From positions 1,054,001 to 1,118,000 of the forward strand of contig NZ_BMFU01000001.1 of the NCBI RefSeq assembly GCF_014639235.1: DNA of 64,000 nt, written 5' to 3'. Every line of letters begins with the position of its first letter. The stretch's first letter is position 1. Source of the stretch: Paenibacillus silvae (lineage in GTDB: Bacteria > Bacillota > Bacilli > Paenibacillales > Paenibacillaceae). The notes under the pieces are model-generated. The model did not search any database and was not told the origin of the DNA. It saw only the letters and a program-made list of their open reading frames with translations. The position numbers and the translations under genes were made by a program. This document shows positions 26,073 through 35,054 of this stretch, one piece after another.

Positions 26073-26924
26073 TTATTCAATTGTTTGTTCATTTCGCACA
26101 ACACGTTCAATGTGAATGGTGAGATACAGCACTTCTTCCTTCGACAAGACCCGATGATATATTTTGCGCGTATAATCGTTAATCTTGACGGCACATGCAT
26201 GTGCTTCCGGATATTGCTTGCTCACCAGGTCATGTAGCGGGTTGTCCTCTTCCTTGTCCTCAATCGCCGTACCTTGCAGTACACGTTGAGCAAAAAACTT
26301 CAGATGGGTCAGGAATCGGTAATAGCTCAGTGAGTCTTCATCGAGTTCGATGACAAAGCTGCGCCGAACAATATTCAGAATATCCTTCACGATATTCATA
26401 ATACTGATCGTTTCCCTCATCTCACCATTCATTTGGGCATTAACCAGATGCATGGCGATGAAGGCGCATTCGTCCTCGGGAAGCAGCACACCCAGCGTTT
26501 CTTCAATAATCTGCAATGCCTTGAGGCCAATCGCATATTCCTTGCGGTACATCCGCTTGATCTCCCAAAACAGCGCATTGCGAATCTGTAATCCTTGACG
26601 ATGCCGATCAATGGCGAAATGAATATGATCGGTCAGTGAAATGTAGATGCTTTCATGAAGCTTCTCACCAAGTACCGTCTCGGCGTAACGGATAATTTCA
26701 TCCGAGCACTCCACATATTCAACCGGAATATCGGACAGAAGTGTCTTCAATTTCTGGGATACTTCCTTGCTTTCGAGCGAAAATATTTTTTCGACTAGAC
26801 TTTCGTCGATCAATTCACCAGTATGCTTTTTGAAGGCAATTCCGCGTCCCATAACGACCAGTTCATTACCTTCCGGGTCAATTACAGTAACCACATTGTT
26901 GTTGAGTACCTTCTCAATTTTCAT
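26073..26924 (-). CDS. licT: LicT/BglG-family transcriptional antiterminator
   Basis: 283 residues. Start at MKIEKVLNNNVV (RBS GGAG); a longer frame has no RBS. Residues 1-56 are the co-antiterminator RNA-binding domain (NNNVVTVIDPEGNELVVMGRGIAF), followed by PRD1 (about 65-170, His in DHIHFAIDRHRQG) and PRD2 (about 175-280, His in LKFFAQRVL and YLTIHIERV). It binds RAT hairpins in nascent RNA when beta-glucosides are present. RAT sites precede licT itself, EIIBCA, a GH1 gene, and two esterase genes in this window. Confidence 0.96.
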   Translation of the reverse strand: MKIEKVLNNNVVTVIDPEGNELVVMGRGIAFKKHTGELIDESLVEKIFSLESKEVSQKLKTLLSDIPVEYVECSDEIIRYAETVLGEKLHESIYISLTDHIHFAIDRHRQGLQIRNALFWEIKRMYRKEYAIGLKALQIIEETLGVLLPEDECAFIAMHLVNAQMNGEMRETISIMNIVKDILNIVRRSFVIELDEDSLSYYRFLTHLKFFAQRVLQGTAIEDKEEDNPLHDLVSKQYPEAHACAVKINDYTRKIYHRVLSKEEVLYLTIHIERVVRNEQTIE

Positions 26925-26961
26925 TTTCTCCACATCACCTTGCACCGCCAAAGTAGTAAAA

Positions 26962-27008
26962 GGCAAAACCCAGACAGGTTACAATGTATACCTGCCTCTG
27001 GTTTTGCC
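26962..27008 (-). terminator. Leader terminator of licT
   Basis: GGCAAAACCAGAGGCAGGT pairs with ACCTGTCTGGGTTTTGCC and is followed by TTTT on the - strand. The first nine bases of the stem are also the 3' part of the RAT. Confidence 0.9.
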
Positions 27009-27028
27009 TGATTGAACAGTAACAATCC
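27000..27028 (-). promoter_or_regulatory. RAT site in licT leader
   Basis: GGATTGTTACTGTTCAATCA then GGCAAAACC; canonical. Indicates positive autoregulation of licT. Confidence 0.92.
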
Positions 27029-27050
27029 AGTATTCAATAGCCTTAGGTCT

Positions 27051-27101
27051 ATCTTACCATACAAGCTTGCAAATGACAACGTTTTTCTGAAAGCGGTTTA
27101 T
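27051..27101 (-). promoter_or_regulatory. Promoter of licT with nearby cre-like site
   Basis: TTGTCA (27074-27079) and TAAGAT (27051-27056), 17-base spacer on the - strand. TGAAAGCGGTTTAT at 27088-27101 matches the cre consensus at 12 of 14 positions just upstream. Confidence 0.65.
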
Positions 27102-27189
27102 GCGTATCTGCGCATAATGAATGGCTCTCATCGAATGTTGTCATGAAAAGCTCTTATCGTAAGCGGTTTGGCTTTCAGACCATACTCGA

Positions 27190-28605
27190 TTATTTTTGAA
27201 GACTTGCTCCATTGGTACTAATAACTTCCTTATACCAATGGAAGGACTTTTTCTTGTAACGCTCAAGTGAACCCGAACCGTCATTGTTGCGGTCAACATA
27301 GATGAATCCATACCGTTTCTTCATCTCTGCCGTTGATGCACTTACCAGGTCAATACATCCCCAGGACGTATACCCCATCACTTCTACACCATCTTCAAGA
27401 GCTTCCCCAACTTGTACCAGATGGTCATTCAAGTATTGAATGCGGTAGTCATCATTCACTGTTTTATTTCCGTTCTCATCCGTAATGAGCTCATCAACGG
27501 CACCCAAACCATTTTCGACAATAAACAACGGTTTCTGATAACGGTCCCAGTATTTATTGAGGGTTACACGCAGCCCCTGCGGATCAATCTGCCAGCCCCA
27601 ATCACTTGCTTTCAAATACGGATTTGGCACACCTGCAAACAGGTTTCCCTTGCCTTCTTTACGTTTCTCGGGGTCACCCGTCTCGCAAATACTTACATAA
27701 TAACTGAAGGAGATAAAGTCTACCGTATGTTTAAGAATTTCCGCGTCTCCGTCTTCAAACTTGATATTGATATTGTTAGCTTTGAAATAACGATTGATGT
27801 ATTTCGGGTAATACCCGCGCGCATGAATATCGGCAAAAATATCATTTCTTTGCTCCGCATGCATAGCCGCAACCACATCATCCGGGTTAGGTGTGAGCGG
27901 ATACGTTGGCATACTCAGCACCATACATCCGATTTTCGCTTCCGGCATAATTTCATGGCCCAGTTTAACGGCAAGCGCACTTGCTACTAATTCATGATGG
28001 ATCGCTTGATACAGATCCTGCTTGGACAGTTTTTCTTTTGGCGTATAGATGCCCCCGCTCATGAAAGGCTCTTCCAAAATAGAGTTGATCTCGTTGAATG
28101 TGAGCCAATACTTCACTTTTCCTTTGAAACGATTAAAAAGCACAGTAACATAACGCTCATAAAACTCGATCATTTTGCGATTAACCCAGCCATCATAGGT
28201 TTTGGACAGATGCAATGGTGTCTCATAGTGAGAGATCGTTACGAGCGGCTCAATACCGTACTTATGACACTCGTCAAACAGATCATCATAAAACTGCAGA
28301 CCCTTCTCGTTTGGCTCCAGCTCGTCACCTTTGGGAAAAATGCGAGACCAGGCAATCGATGTCCGGAACACCTTGAAGCCCATCTCGGCAAACAATTTAA
28401 CGTCCTCTTTGTAGCGGTTATAAAAATCAATACCGATCAATTTCAAGTTATCTTCGGTAGGGCCTTCTGTTCTTGGTGTTGTAATACCATGCGGCATAAC
28501 GTCCTGCACAGACAAACCTTTGCCATCAACATTATATGCTCCCTCAAGCTGGTTCGCCGCCACTGCGCCGCCCCACAGGAAATCCTTCGGAAATGGTGTT
28601 GTCAT
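27190..28605 (-). CDS. bglH: 6-phospho-beta-glucosidase, GH1 (BglH/BglA type)
   Basis: 471 residues. FLWGGAVAANQLEGA at the N-terminus, acid/base Glu in TFNEIN, nucleophile Glu in IVENGLG, and the 6-phosphate pocket pattern SAS-x4-KKRYGFIYVD show a phospho-glucosidase that splits the phosphorylated sugars delivered by EIIBCA. GAGAGG precedes the ATG. Unlike its neighbours it has no RAT: a short repeat element ends 14 bases upstream of its RBS and would have to supply the promoter, unless transcription reads through from the esterase gene. Confidence 0.96.
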   Translation of the reverse strand: MTTPFPKDFLWGGAVAANQLEGAYNVDGKGLSVQDVMPHGITTPRTEGPTEDNLKLIGIDFYNRYKEDVKLFAEMGFKVFRTSIAWSRIFPKGDELEPNEKGLQFYDDLFDECHKYGIEPLVTISHYETPLHLSKTYDGWVNRKMIEFYERYVTVLFNRFKGKVKYWLTFNEINSILEEPFMSGGIYTPKEKLSKQDLYQAIHHELVASALAVKLGHEIMPEAKIGCMVLSMPTYPLTPNPDDVVAAMHAEQRNDIFADIHARGYYPKYINRYFKANNINIKFEDGDAEILKHTVDFISFSYYVSICETGDPEKRKEGKGNLFAGVPNPYLKASDWGWQIDPQGLRVTLNKYWDRYQKPLFIVENGLGAVDELITDENGNKTVNDDYRIQYLNDHLVQVGEALEDGVEVMGYTSWGCIDLVSASTAEMKKRYGFIYVDRNNDGSGSLERYKKKSFHWYKEVISTNGASLQK

Positions 28606-28633
28606 TTGAATTCATCCTCTCAACTTTGATTAT

Positions 28634-28826
28634 CTATATAAATTGAACTAAGGATTTTACACAATCCACTCCGATGACAGAATAACCTTCCAATCGCTGT
28701 TATCCCCAGATTTTTTCTATACCCTTTTCCAAGGGAAAAATCCGGTGATAAAGGCGACCGCTCTGCTTTTTCAGGTTTTTTCTGTCCTCTCCGTTCAAGT
28801 GTAAATAAATAGTTCAACCTATATAG
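28634..28826. repeat. MITE-like element, complete copy A
   Basis: 193 bases with imperfect terminal inverted repeats of about 28 bases: CTATATAAATTGAACTA...TTTACAC at one end and CTATATAGGTTGAACTA...TTTACAC at the other. No coding capacity. The interior (GATGACAGAATAACCTTCC, TTTTTTCTGTCCTCTCCG) recurs at 39.9-40.2 kb. No clear target-site duplication is visible. Confidence 0.8.
28636..28664 (-). promoter_or_regulatory. Outward promoter-like hexamers in repeat end, facing bglH
   Basis: TTGTGT (28659-28664) and TTATAT (28636-28641), 17-base spacer on the - strand, inside the terminal repeat and reading into bglH. Confidence 0.45.
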
Positions 28827-28852
28827 AATTTATCTTCTAACCGTACTTAACT

Positions 28853-30532
28853 TTACTTAGTCCCCACCTGCTCGAGACGCTCCATGATCCGCTCAAGCTG
28901 TACTCCCGTTACGGTTTGCATCGTATCAAATTTGCCTTTGCTCACTCCCGTCATAACACCTGCACGGGCGCTATTCTGAATTGCTTCATATGCCCAGTGT
29001 TTGCTGTTGACATCACCAAACACCAGTTTCACCGAATCTGCAGCAGGCTTCCAATTCTTATTAGCCAAGATATGGTCTACAATGACTGCCATCTGCGCAC
29101 GTGTTACTTCATTCTCTGGAGCAAACAGTTGATTGCCGATTCCTTTCATTAGTCCTGCCTTGGTCACCTTCGCAATGGATTCAGCAGCCCAGTCGGGAGC
29201 GCTGTCCACATAAGGATAATCCTCAGTTCCTTCCGAAAGCTGCAGAGCATCAGCCAGAATCACAGCGATCTGTGCACGGGTTACTGCTTCAGATGGTTGT
29301 ACACCATGCTCGGATGAACCCGTGCCCTGCTCTTCATTCGTTCCTTTATGAAGTTTGAACAAACTCGCGATTACCTCTTTGTTGTTGAACGCGGGTACCC
29401 AGGACCAGTGCTTCAAACCTCCGTACAATCTCTGGCTATCCATGTATGCATCATCATATAACGTTAAGTGTACCTGCTTCGCTCCCATCTCTGTCAAAGC
29501 CTGATAAGCAAGTGAGCTTGTGCGACTATCTGTTGTTGGATCATTTTGGGCATGCATAATCCACACAGGCACATTTACAATGCCTTTCAATTCTTTCTTG
29601 AACGCATCAACGGAGCCCGTATAATCCGCAACGGTATCTTTAGCTGCAACGATGATTGCTCCTGCAAACAGGTCAGGATACTGCATCAGAAAGCGGAATG
29701 CTCCACCGCCGCCACTGGATACACCAGACAGATAGATTCGGTCCGGGTCTACTTCACCTTCAGCAACAAGCTTTTGAATCAATTCATGCTGAGCTTCGAA
29801 GTAGGCCTGCATGATTGGCAGCTGCTCTGCATTGTTGTAAATTTTGAAGCTGTAATTCTCGGGATATTGCACCGCAAGCACAGAAGTATCATACCCCGAT
29901 TCCGTCCAGACTACTGCACCGCGATTAGCAGTTAGATGATTGCGTCCGTCCGTTCCAACTTCGCCTCCCCCGTGAAGCCATACCATGAGCGGCTTAGCTT
30001 CTTTGGAAGGACTGCGTTTCAGGTTATAGGATAGCGTCACACCGTTGCTGGCTGTAAATTCTGCCTTTACAAACTCATCGACGGTACGTGTTTTCACCTG
30101 GTTTACACTTTTTGGATCAAAAGAAAGCTCTGGATATGTTTTGCTGGTTACGGCAAACTCGGATTTCAGACCTCCAGGATATTTGAAAGGTTTCACGGTC
30201 ATGTGGATCGTATGATCCTTCATGGACAACGTGATGCCATCATCTTCATAGTTGTCTTGCACAATTTCTCCTGCAGCATTTAACGGATAACCGTCATAGT
30301 TTCCTGTAATATCAAAGTCCGACGCCTTCAGATTTTTGTATTTGTCCACGTCTGCAACCGTAATGTCAAAAGATTCGACCATTTCACCCGGATCACCAAC
30401 AAACGTATTCGCCTGAATTTGCGTAACTTGTGCGCTTTCTGCACCTGTTGCCCCAGGCCAGATCATACTCAGACTTAGCGTTAATGCCAACATACAAGAA
30501 ACATGTTTAACGCCTCTGTTCCACTTTTTCAA
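28853..30532 (-). CDS. Secreted SLH-anchored esterase
   Basis: 559 residues. TTG at 30532 with GGAGGGG six bases upstream gives a good signal peptide (LKKWNRGVKHVSCMLALTLS, cut near GAES). After an N-terminal beta domain (about 30-160) comes an alpha/beta-hydrolase: VWLHGGGEVGTDG, nucleophile GVSSGG, resembling feruloyl-esterase/PHB-depolymerase-like enzymes. Residues about 385-559 hold three SLH repeats (TRAQIAVILADALQLS, TRAQMAVIVDHIL), anchoring it to the cell wall. Its leader has a RAT/terminator and it lies between the two GH1 genes, so it probably frees acylated or feruloylated glucosides for PTS uptake. Confidence 0.88.
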   Translation of the reverse strand: MKKWNRGVKHVSCMLALTLSLSMIWPGATGAESAQVTQIQANTFVGDPGEMVESFDITVADVDKYKNLKASDFDITGNYDGYPLNAAGEIVQDNYEDDGITLSMKDHTIHMTVKPFKYPGGLKSEFAVTSKTYPELSFDPKSVNQVKTRTVDEFVKAEFTASNGVTLSYNLKRSPSKEAKPLMVWLHGGGEVGTDGRNHLTANRGAVVWTESGYDTSVLAVQYPENYSFKIYNNAEQLPIMQAYFEAQHELIQKLVAEGEVDPDRIYLSGVSSGGGGAFRFLMQYPDLFAGAIIVAAKDTVADYTGSVDAFKKELKGIVNVPVWIMHAQNDPTTDSRTSSLAYQALTEMGAKQVHLTLYDDAYMDSQRLYGGLKHWSWVPAFNNKEVIASLFKLHKGTNEEQGTGSSEHGVQPSEAVTRAQIAVILADALQLSEGTEDYPYVDSAPDWAAESIAKVTKAGLMKGIGNQLFAPENEVTRAQMAVIVDHILANKNWKPAADSVKLVFGDVNSKHWAYEAIQNSARAGVMTGVSKGKFDTMQTVTGVQLERIMERLEQVGTK

Positions 30533-30571
30533 AAAGAACCCCTCCAGCTTATATGATGGTTGATTGCAAAG

Positions 30572-30655
30572 TAAAAAGCGGACAAGCGCCAACCAAAAGG
30601 GCTGTATGAAGCGAAAGCTCATATCACACTTTTAAGTCAGGTTTTGCCCGCTCCT
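30572..30655 (-). terminator. Leader terminator of SLH esterase
   Basis: On the - strand GAGCGGGCAAAACC pairs with GGTTGGCGCTTGTCCGCT (with bulges) and is followed by TTTT; overlaps the RAT. Confidence 0.65.
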
Positions 30656-30670
30656 GTGCGGTAACAATCC
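30640..30670 (-). promoter_or_regulatory. RAT site before SLH esterase
   Basis: GGATTGTTACCGCACAGG then AGCGGGCAAAACC on the - strand; core halves match the LicT-type RAT, loop slightly longer. Confidence 0.85.
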
Positions 30671-30771
30671 TAAGAATGTCATCACTGAATATCTCTATAT
30701 TTCAGGTGTTTATTTCGGATGTGTATCTACTCACTCATGCACTCGATAAAGTGTCGTCCAGAGCGAAAGAA

Positions 30772-32232
30772 TTACAGTTGCTCACCATTGCTCGCAATGA
30801 CGTTTTTGTACCATTCAAATGAATCCTTTTTGGAGCGTGCCAGCGTTCCGTTGCCTTCATCGTCCAGATCCACATAGATGAAGCCATAACGCTTGGACAT
30901 TTCGGAAGTCGACATACTCACGAGGTCAATCGGGCCCCATGCAGTAAAACCAATCAGCTCAACCCCATCTTTGATAGCCTCTTTCATCTGTTCGATGTGC
31001 TTTTTGAGGTAATCTACGCGGTATGAGTCATGGATGGATCCATCCTCTTCCACTTTGTCATACGCACCCAGACCATTCTCAACAATAAAGAGCGGCTTCT
31101 GATAACGGTCCCAGAAATTGTTCAACGTTACACGCAGACCGATCGGGTCAATCTCCCAACCCCAGTCGGAAGCTTCCAGATAAGGGTTTTTCACACCACC
31201 CGTCAGATTACCTGTAGTTTCAGCAGCGTCCGCAGAAGCCGATTTGGTCACGGACATGTAATAACTGAAAGAGATGAAGTCTACGGTGTTGTTAAGCAGA
31301 ATCTCATCATCGCCTGCTTCTTTTTGAATAACAATGTTATTCTCGTCAAAATAACGCGCCATGTAGTTCGGGTATTTACCACGAGCGTGCATGTCCGTGA
31401 AGAAGAGGTTAAGCTGATTCTCATGCTGAGCCAGTTGAACATCAACCGGATTACAAGTCGCCGGATAGGTTTCCATTCGTGCAAGCATACAGCCCACCTG
31501 GGAGCCAGGGATAATCTCATGTGCAAGCTTCGTCACCATAGCACTTGCTACAAATTGATGATGCAGTGCTTGATACGTTGTTTGCAGCTTATTGTCTACT
31601 TTATCAATCAGAATGCCGCCGCCCGTGTACGGACTGAACACCATCACATTAATCTCATTAAATGTCAGCCAGTATTTCACTTTATCTTTGTAACGTTTAA
31701 ATACGGTTTCTGCGTAACGAACATAGTGTCCGATCACTTCACGGCTTGCCCAGCCGTTATATTTTTGCGTCAAGCCAAGCGGAGTCTCATAGTGAGACAG
31801 TGTAACAAGCGGTTCAATACCGTATTTATGCAGCTCATCAAATACTTCATCATAGAACTTCAAGCCTGCTTCATTTGGCTCATGGTCATAACCGTTCGGG
31901 AAAATACGTGCCCAGTGAATGGACAAACGGAATACTTTGAAGCCCATTTCAGCAAACAGTGCGATATCTTCTCTGAAACGGTGGTAGAAATCAATACCAA
32001 AGCGTTTCGGGAAACGTTCTTCAATTTTGCCAGAGAGAATCTCTTCGATTCGGGAAGAGGAAATTTCCATGGCATGTCCACCCGTACGCTTTTCTTTTGG
32101 CACATGAGCGATCATGTCCGCTGTGGATAGACCTTTACCGTCCTTATCGAATGCGCCCTCCAGTTGGTTCGCAGCTGTAGCACCGCCCCACAGGAAGTTT
32201 TCAGGGAATCCTTTTTTTGCCGTGGTCATCAT
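30772..32232 (-). CDS. 6-phospho-beta-glucosidase, GH1 (second)
   Basis: 486 residues; start at the MMTTAKKG pair behind AGAGG. Same catalytic landmarks as the first GH1 enzyme (FLWGGATAANQLEGA, TFNEIN, IVENGLGA, SMS-x4-SKRYGFIYVD), clearly a phospho-glucosidase but diverged, with a longer N-terminal loop (ETRTGGHAMEIS-like region). Probably handles a different aglycone or linkage. A canonical RAT plus terminator precedes it. Confidence 0.96.
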   Translation of the reverse strand: MMTTAKKGFPENFLWGGATAANQLEGAFDKDGKGLSTADMIAHVPKEKRTGGHAMEISSSRIEEILSGKIEERFPKRFGIDFYHRFREDIALFAEMGFKVFRLSIHWARIFPNGYDHEPNEAGLKFYDEVFDELHKYGIEPLVTLSHYETPLGLTQKYNGWASREVIGHYVRYAETVFKRYKDKVKYWLTFNEINVMVFSPYTGGGILIDKVDNKLQTTYQALHHQFVASAMVTKLAHEIIPGSQVGCMLARMETYPATCNPVDVQLAQHENQLNLFFTDMHARGKYPNYMARYFDENNIVIQKEAGDDEILLNNTVDFISFSYYMSVTKSASADAAETTGNLTGGVKNPYLEASDWGWEIDPIGLRVTLNNFWDRYQKPLFIVENGLGAYDKVEEDGSIHDSYRVDYLKKHIEQMKEAIKDGVELIGFTAWGPIDLVSMSTSEMSKRYGFIYVDLDDEGNGTLARSKKDSFEWYKNVIASNGEQL

Positions 32233-32304
32233 AACAACCTCTTTTCGAAATATTTTTTGGTCTTTCATCGTTCAAGAGCAGCTCGAAAACAGAGCAGAAA
32301 ACAA

Positions 32305-32375
32305 GAAAAACCTAAACTCAGGGTAAAATGGCACCAGAAAAAAAGGGCCTACATTTCACCATCAGTTTAGGTTTT
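32305..32375 (-). terminator. Leader terminator of second GH1 gene
   Basis: AAAACCTAAACTGATGGTGAAATG-like arm pairs with CATTTTACCCTGAGTTTAGG and ends in TTTTT on the - strand; overlaps the RAT. Confidence 0.88.
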
Positions 32376-32398
32376 GCCTGTCTTCACAGTTACAATCC
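32370..32398 (-). promoter_or_regulatory. RAT site before second GH1 gene
   Basis: GGATTGTAACTGTGAAGA then CAGGCAAAACC on the - strand. Confidence 0.9.
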
Positions 32399-32528
32399 AT
32401 CAAAAGATGTTATAACATATTCTGTTGTTTTGCTCTTGTGATGTAAGCGTAACACATTTATTTTGTAAAATCAAATTCATCAAAACGAGCCGCTTCAGAC
32501 CGCATTTAATCTCATCTAACAAGCAATA

Positions 32529-32822
32529 TTAACGCGGCATTTGCATAATCGCTGCCCTTAGCGCATTAGCTCCTTCTACCGTTTCCAGATAACTTGCAGG
32601 ACTTTGGTCCCCTAGAGCCGGAACCTTCTTATCCATCCACTTGAACGCATAGTCCCCCATTTCACATAAGAGCACCTTGCTTATATCATCCGGAATTCCT
32701 TTTATTCGTGCGTTTTCTTTCCATTCGTTCGGCACCCGGGTATACCATTCGTCAAACAGCTGAGCGAAGGAGTCCCAATGCTCCTGTCTAAATGCAGATG
32801 AACAAGTATCTTTCATACTCAT
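32529..32822 (-). CDS. Small protein with Xre/MbcA/ParS antitoxin-like C-terminus
   Basis: 97 residues; AGGAA before ATG. The last 35 residues (FKWMDKKVPALGDQSPASYL, then a VEGANALRAAIM helix) have the layout of the toxin-binding domain of Xre/MbcA/ParS antitoxins (DUF2384: WL...PALGGxxPxxLLxTxxGA). The N-terminal DNA-binding part usual in those antitoxins is not evident. No RES-domain toxin gene is adjacent, so a role in a toxin-antitoxin pair is only an inference. Confidence 0.5.
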   Translation of the reverse strand: MSMKDTCSSAFRQEHWDSFAQLFDEWYTRVPNEWKENARIKGIPDDISKVLLCEMGDYAFKWMDKKVPALGDQSPASYLETVEGANALRAAIMQMPR

Positions 32823-32967
32823 GTAACATTCCTGCCTTTCTTAGGAGATGTGCCCCTCAGGTCCTATCTCTCATAATTCAGCCTAAAGCTCCTTGTAGCC
32901 ATTATTCTAAAAGTTACACTTAATTTTAAATGATCTTCAGGCCAAAGAACAACCAGGAAGGAATGAA

Positions 32968-34038
32968 ATGATTATGTCACATGAAGAAAATACCTCCGGC
33001 TGGGATGCGATTGACCAGGCGATGCAGCAACTATATGGAGAACAAGAGCCTAAACATTACGGCACAGCAATCCCCTATATGCTTGGCGGGCCTGATCCCC
33101 TGGATGGCATTAGCGCCTACGCGGTCGATACACCGATGCCGCACTGGCATTTTGTTACGTATGGCTTCTCGGAACTCTATGACAAAGAAGCTGAGGATAC
33201 GTCTCGCAGTGGATATGGATTCGAGCTGACGTTTCGTCTGACACGCACAGAGGATGAAACGGAGCCCCCGGCATGGGCACTAAATCTGCTGCAGAACATG
33301 GGACGATATGTGTTTAATAGCGGCAATCTGTTCCAGCCTGGTGATTATCTTGATGCTAATGGTCCCATCTGTCTGAACTCCGATACACTGCTGACTGCAC
33401 TTGCCTTCGTAGCAGACCCGGATTTGCCTGAACGGATGACACCTAACGGCGCAGTGCAATTCATTCAAATGGTCGGCATAACCTGTCGGGAACTGGAGAT
33501 GATCCAGAGCTGGAATACCCGTGGTTTTCTGGCTGCCTGTGAGAGCTACATGCCCAAGTATGTCACGGATTTGATGAGAAACTCCTACGCAGATATTCCT
33601 TCCGTGATCCAGGCTACGGAGCGAGGCATTGAGGTGGACGGTTCAAGCACAGCCTTTTTATTCATACAACAACTAAGCTGGGAGCCCGCACGCAAAAAAC
33701 TGTTACAGAAAAATGTGCCTGCCAAGCTTGTGTTGGGCGCCCAGCAGGCCACACTTCTGAGCAGCATTCTCCGCAGTCGAATCGCCAAAAAAGCGACCTT
33801 GTCCCTGATTGGACCTGAGATCAATATCGTCTTTGAAGCCGGGGACCAGCCATCTGTTGTGGAAACCGAACGAGAAGTGAGGCTGACTGTAAATCAGCAG
33901 GCCGTCGATGAGCTTGCAGGTCAGCTTCGTCCCCAGGCCAGTTTCTTTGAGCTTCCTTCGCTGGACAAGCTTCAGATCGAAATTGTACCAACACAGATTA
34001 AGGATCAGGAAGGCAACGTGATTAAAACGATAGGATAA
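32968..34038 (+). CDS. Suppressor-of-fused (SUFU) domain protein
   Basis: 356 residues. The N-terminal ~190 residues follow the bacterial SUFU pattern: GWDAIDQAMQQLYG, HYGTAIPYMLGGPDPLDGIS, MPHWHFVTYGFSELY, GYGFELTFRL. The C-terminal part (about 200-356) is a less conserved domain. Bacterial SUFU proteins are often encoded as immunity proteins; this one stands alone without a toxin. AGGAAGGA precedes the ATG. Confidence 0.92.
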   Translation: MIMSHEENTSGWDAIDQAMQQLYGEQEPKHYGTAIPYMLGGPDPLDGISAYAVDTPMPHWHFVTYGFSELYDKEAEDTSRSGYGFELTFRLTRTEDETEPPAWALNLLQNMGRYVFNSGNLFQPGDYLDANGPICLNSDTLLTALAFVADPDLPERMTPNGAVQFIQMVGITCRELEMIQSWNTRGFLAACESYMPKYVTDLMRNSYADIPSVIQATERGIEVDGSSTAFLFIQQLSWEPARKKLLQKNVPAKLVLGAQQATLLSSILRSRIAKKATLSLIGPEINIVFEAGDQPSVVETEREVRLTVNQQAVDELAGQLRPQASFFELPSLDKLQIEIVPTQIKDQEGNVIKTIG

Positions 34039-34175
34039 CCAATCGTTCAATTAATATAATTTAATTGTTGTTTCAAGAACTCGTTAATTGTCTTATTGAT
34101 AGGAGAACACTGCCGTCAATATTCACCCGCACTATACAAAGAGAAAATCACACACATCTTTTCAGGAGGGCTTTT

Positions 34176-34982
34176 ATGTCTATTATGAAAAAAACATCTT
34201 TATTCGCTATGCTCATTATGGTAATGCTTGTGGCTGCTGCTTGTGGAGACAAGGCAGATAACAATGCAAAATCCAACGATTCCACTGCAGCAGAATCAAC
34301 GACTGCAGGCACCGATGACGCTGCATCCAAAAGCGATGACACGGACAAAACAAGCGAAACTGGTACTGACAGTACCAACACTTCCAGCGAAGAGAACAAT
34401 GCATCCGACGATACGTCAAAAGTAGAGCTGGGCACAACTCAGAAAGGTTCTTACACCAATGATTATTTCGGCGTATCCTTGAAATTCCCTGAAGCTTGGC
34501 AGTTCCAGGATGCAGAGGGCATGAATGAGCTGACTAGTGCTACTTCCGAAGTGATTGCTGGTGATGATGCAACGAAGAAAAAACAGATCGAGCTGTCTCA
34601 AGCCAAAACGCTGAATTTGCTTATGGCATCACAATACCCGCTCGATGGCAGCAAGGTCGGCCCTTCCGCGATGGCTATTGCCGAGAAAGTCAGCTTGCTG
34701 CAAGGCATTCTTACAGGGAAAGACTATCTGAAAGCCACCAAGAAGTTCATGGAGGATAGCAACTTTCCTTATGAATACAAAGACTTCACAACGGAAACCA
34801 TCGGAGGTAAAAAGATGGATCTGATGCAGATTACGATGGATGCAGGCGACGGAACAACGATTACCCAGGATTATTACAGCACCATCATTGAGGGATATGC
34901 GTTTAACTTTATTTTCACGTACATGGATGAACAAACCAAATCCGAGATCGACAACATTAAAAAGTCGGTTCAATTCAAATAA
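34176..34982 (+). CDS. Lipoprotein with Ser/Thr/Asp-rich linker
   Basis: 268 residues; ATG at 34176 is five bases after AGGAGGG. Signal peptide with lipobox VAAAC, then about 60 residues of low-complexity Asp/Ser/Thr, then a globular domain beginning GSYTNDYFGVSLKFPEAWQ, which resembles the PsbP-like/DUF1795-type fold used by many surface lipoproteins. Anchored on the outer membrane face. Function unknown. A strong terminator follows. Confidence 0.8.
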   Translation: MSIMKKTSLFAMLIMVMLVAAACGDKADNNAKSNDSTAAESTTAGTDDAASKSDDTDKTSETGTDSTNTSSEENNASDDTSKVELGTTQKGSYTNDYFGVSLKFPEAWQFQDAEGMNELTSATSEVIAGDDATKKKQIELSQAKTLNLLMASQYPLDGSKVGPSAMAIAEKVSLLQGILTGKDYLKATKKFMEDSNFPYEYKDFTTETIGGKKMDLMQITMDAGDGTTITQDYYSTIIEGYAFNFIFTYMDEQTKSEIDNIKKSVQFK

Positions 34983-34983
34983 A

Positions 34984-35038
34984 AACAAGCCCCGGCGAAT
35001 GATGCAAACCGATCACGCCGGGGCTCCTTGTTTTTTTT
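34984..35038. terminator. Bidirectional terminator
   Basis: AAGCCCCGGCG/CGCCGGGGCT stem followed by TTGTTTTTTTT on the + strand and A-rich start giving T's on the - strand; between convergent genes. Confidence 0.9.
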
Positions 35039-35054
35039 GTACAATAACACTCAC

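Noticed and set aside
27412..28629. Two consecutive + strand frames opposite bglH
   Set aside because: Shadows of the GH1 reading frame on the other strand; no RBS or conserved motif.
31030..32130. Long open + strand frame (366 codons) opposite the second GH1 gene
   Set aside because: Antisense shadow of a well-supported GH1 gene; composition is typical of reverse-frame reading, no RBS and no family features.
32430..32460. cre site before the second GH1 gene (TGTAAGCGTAACAC)
   Set aside because: Only a partial match to the cre consensus in its second half; kept out of the feature list.
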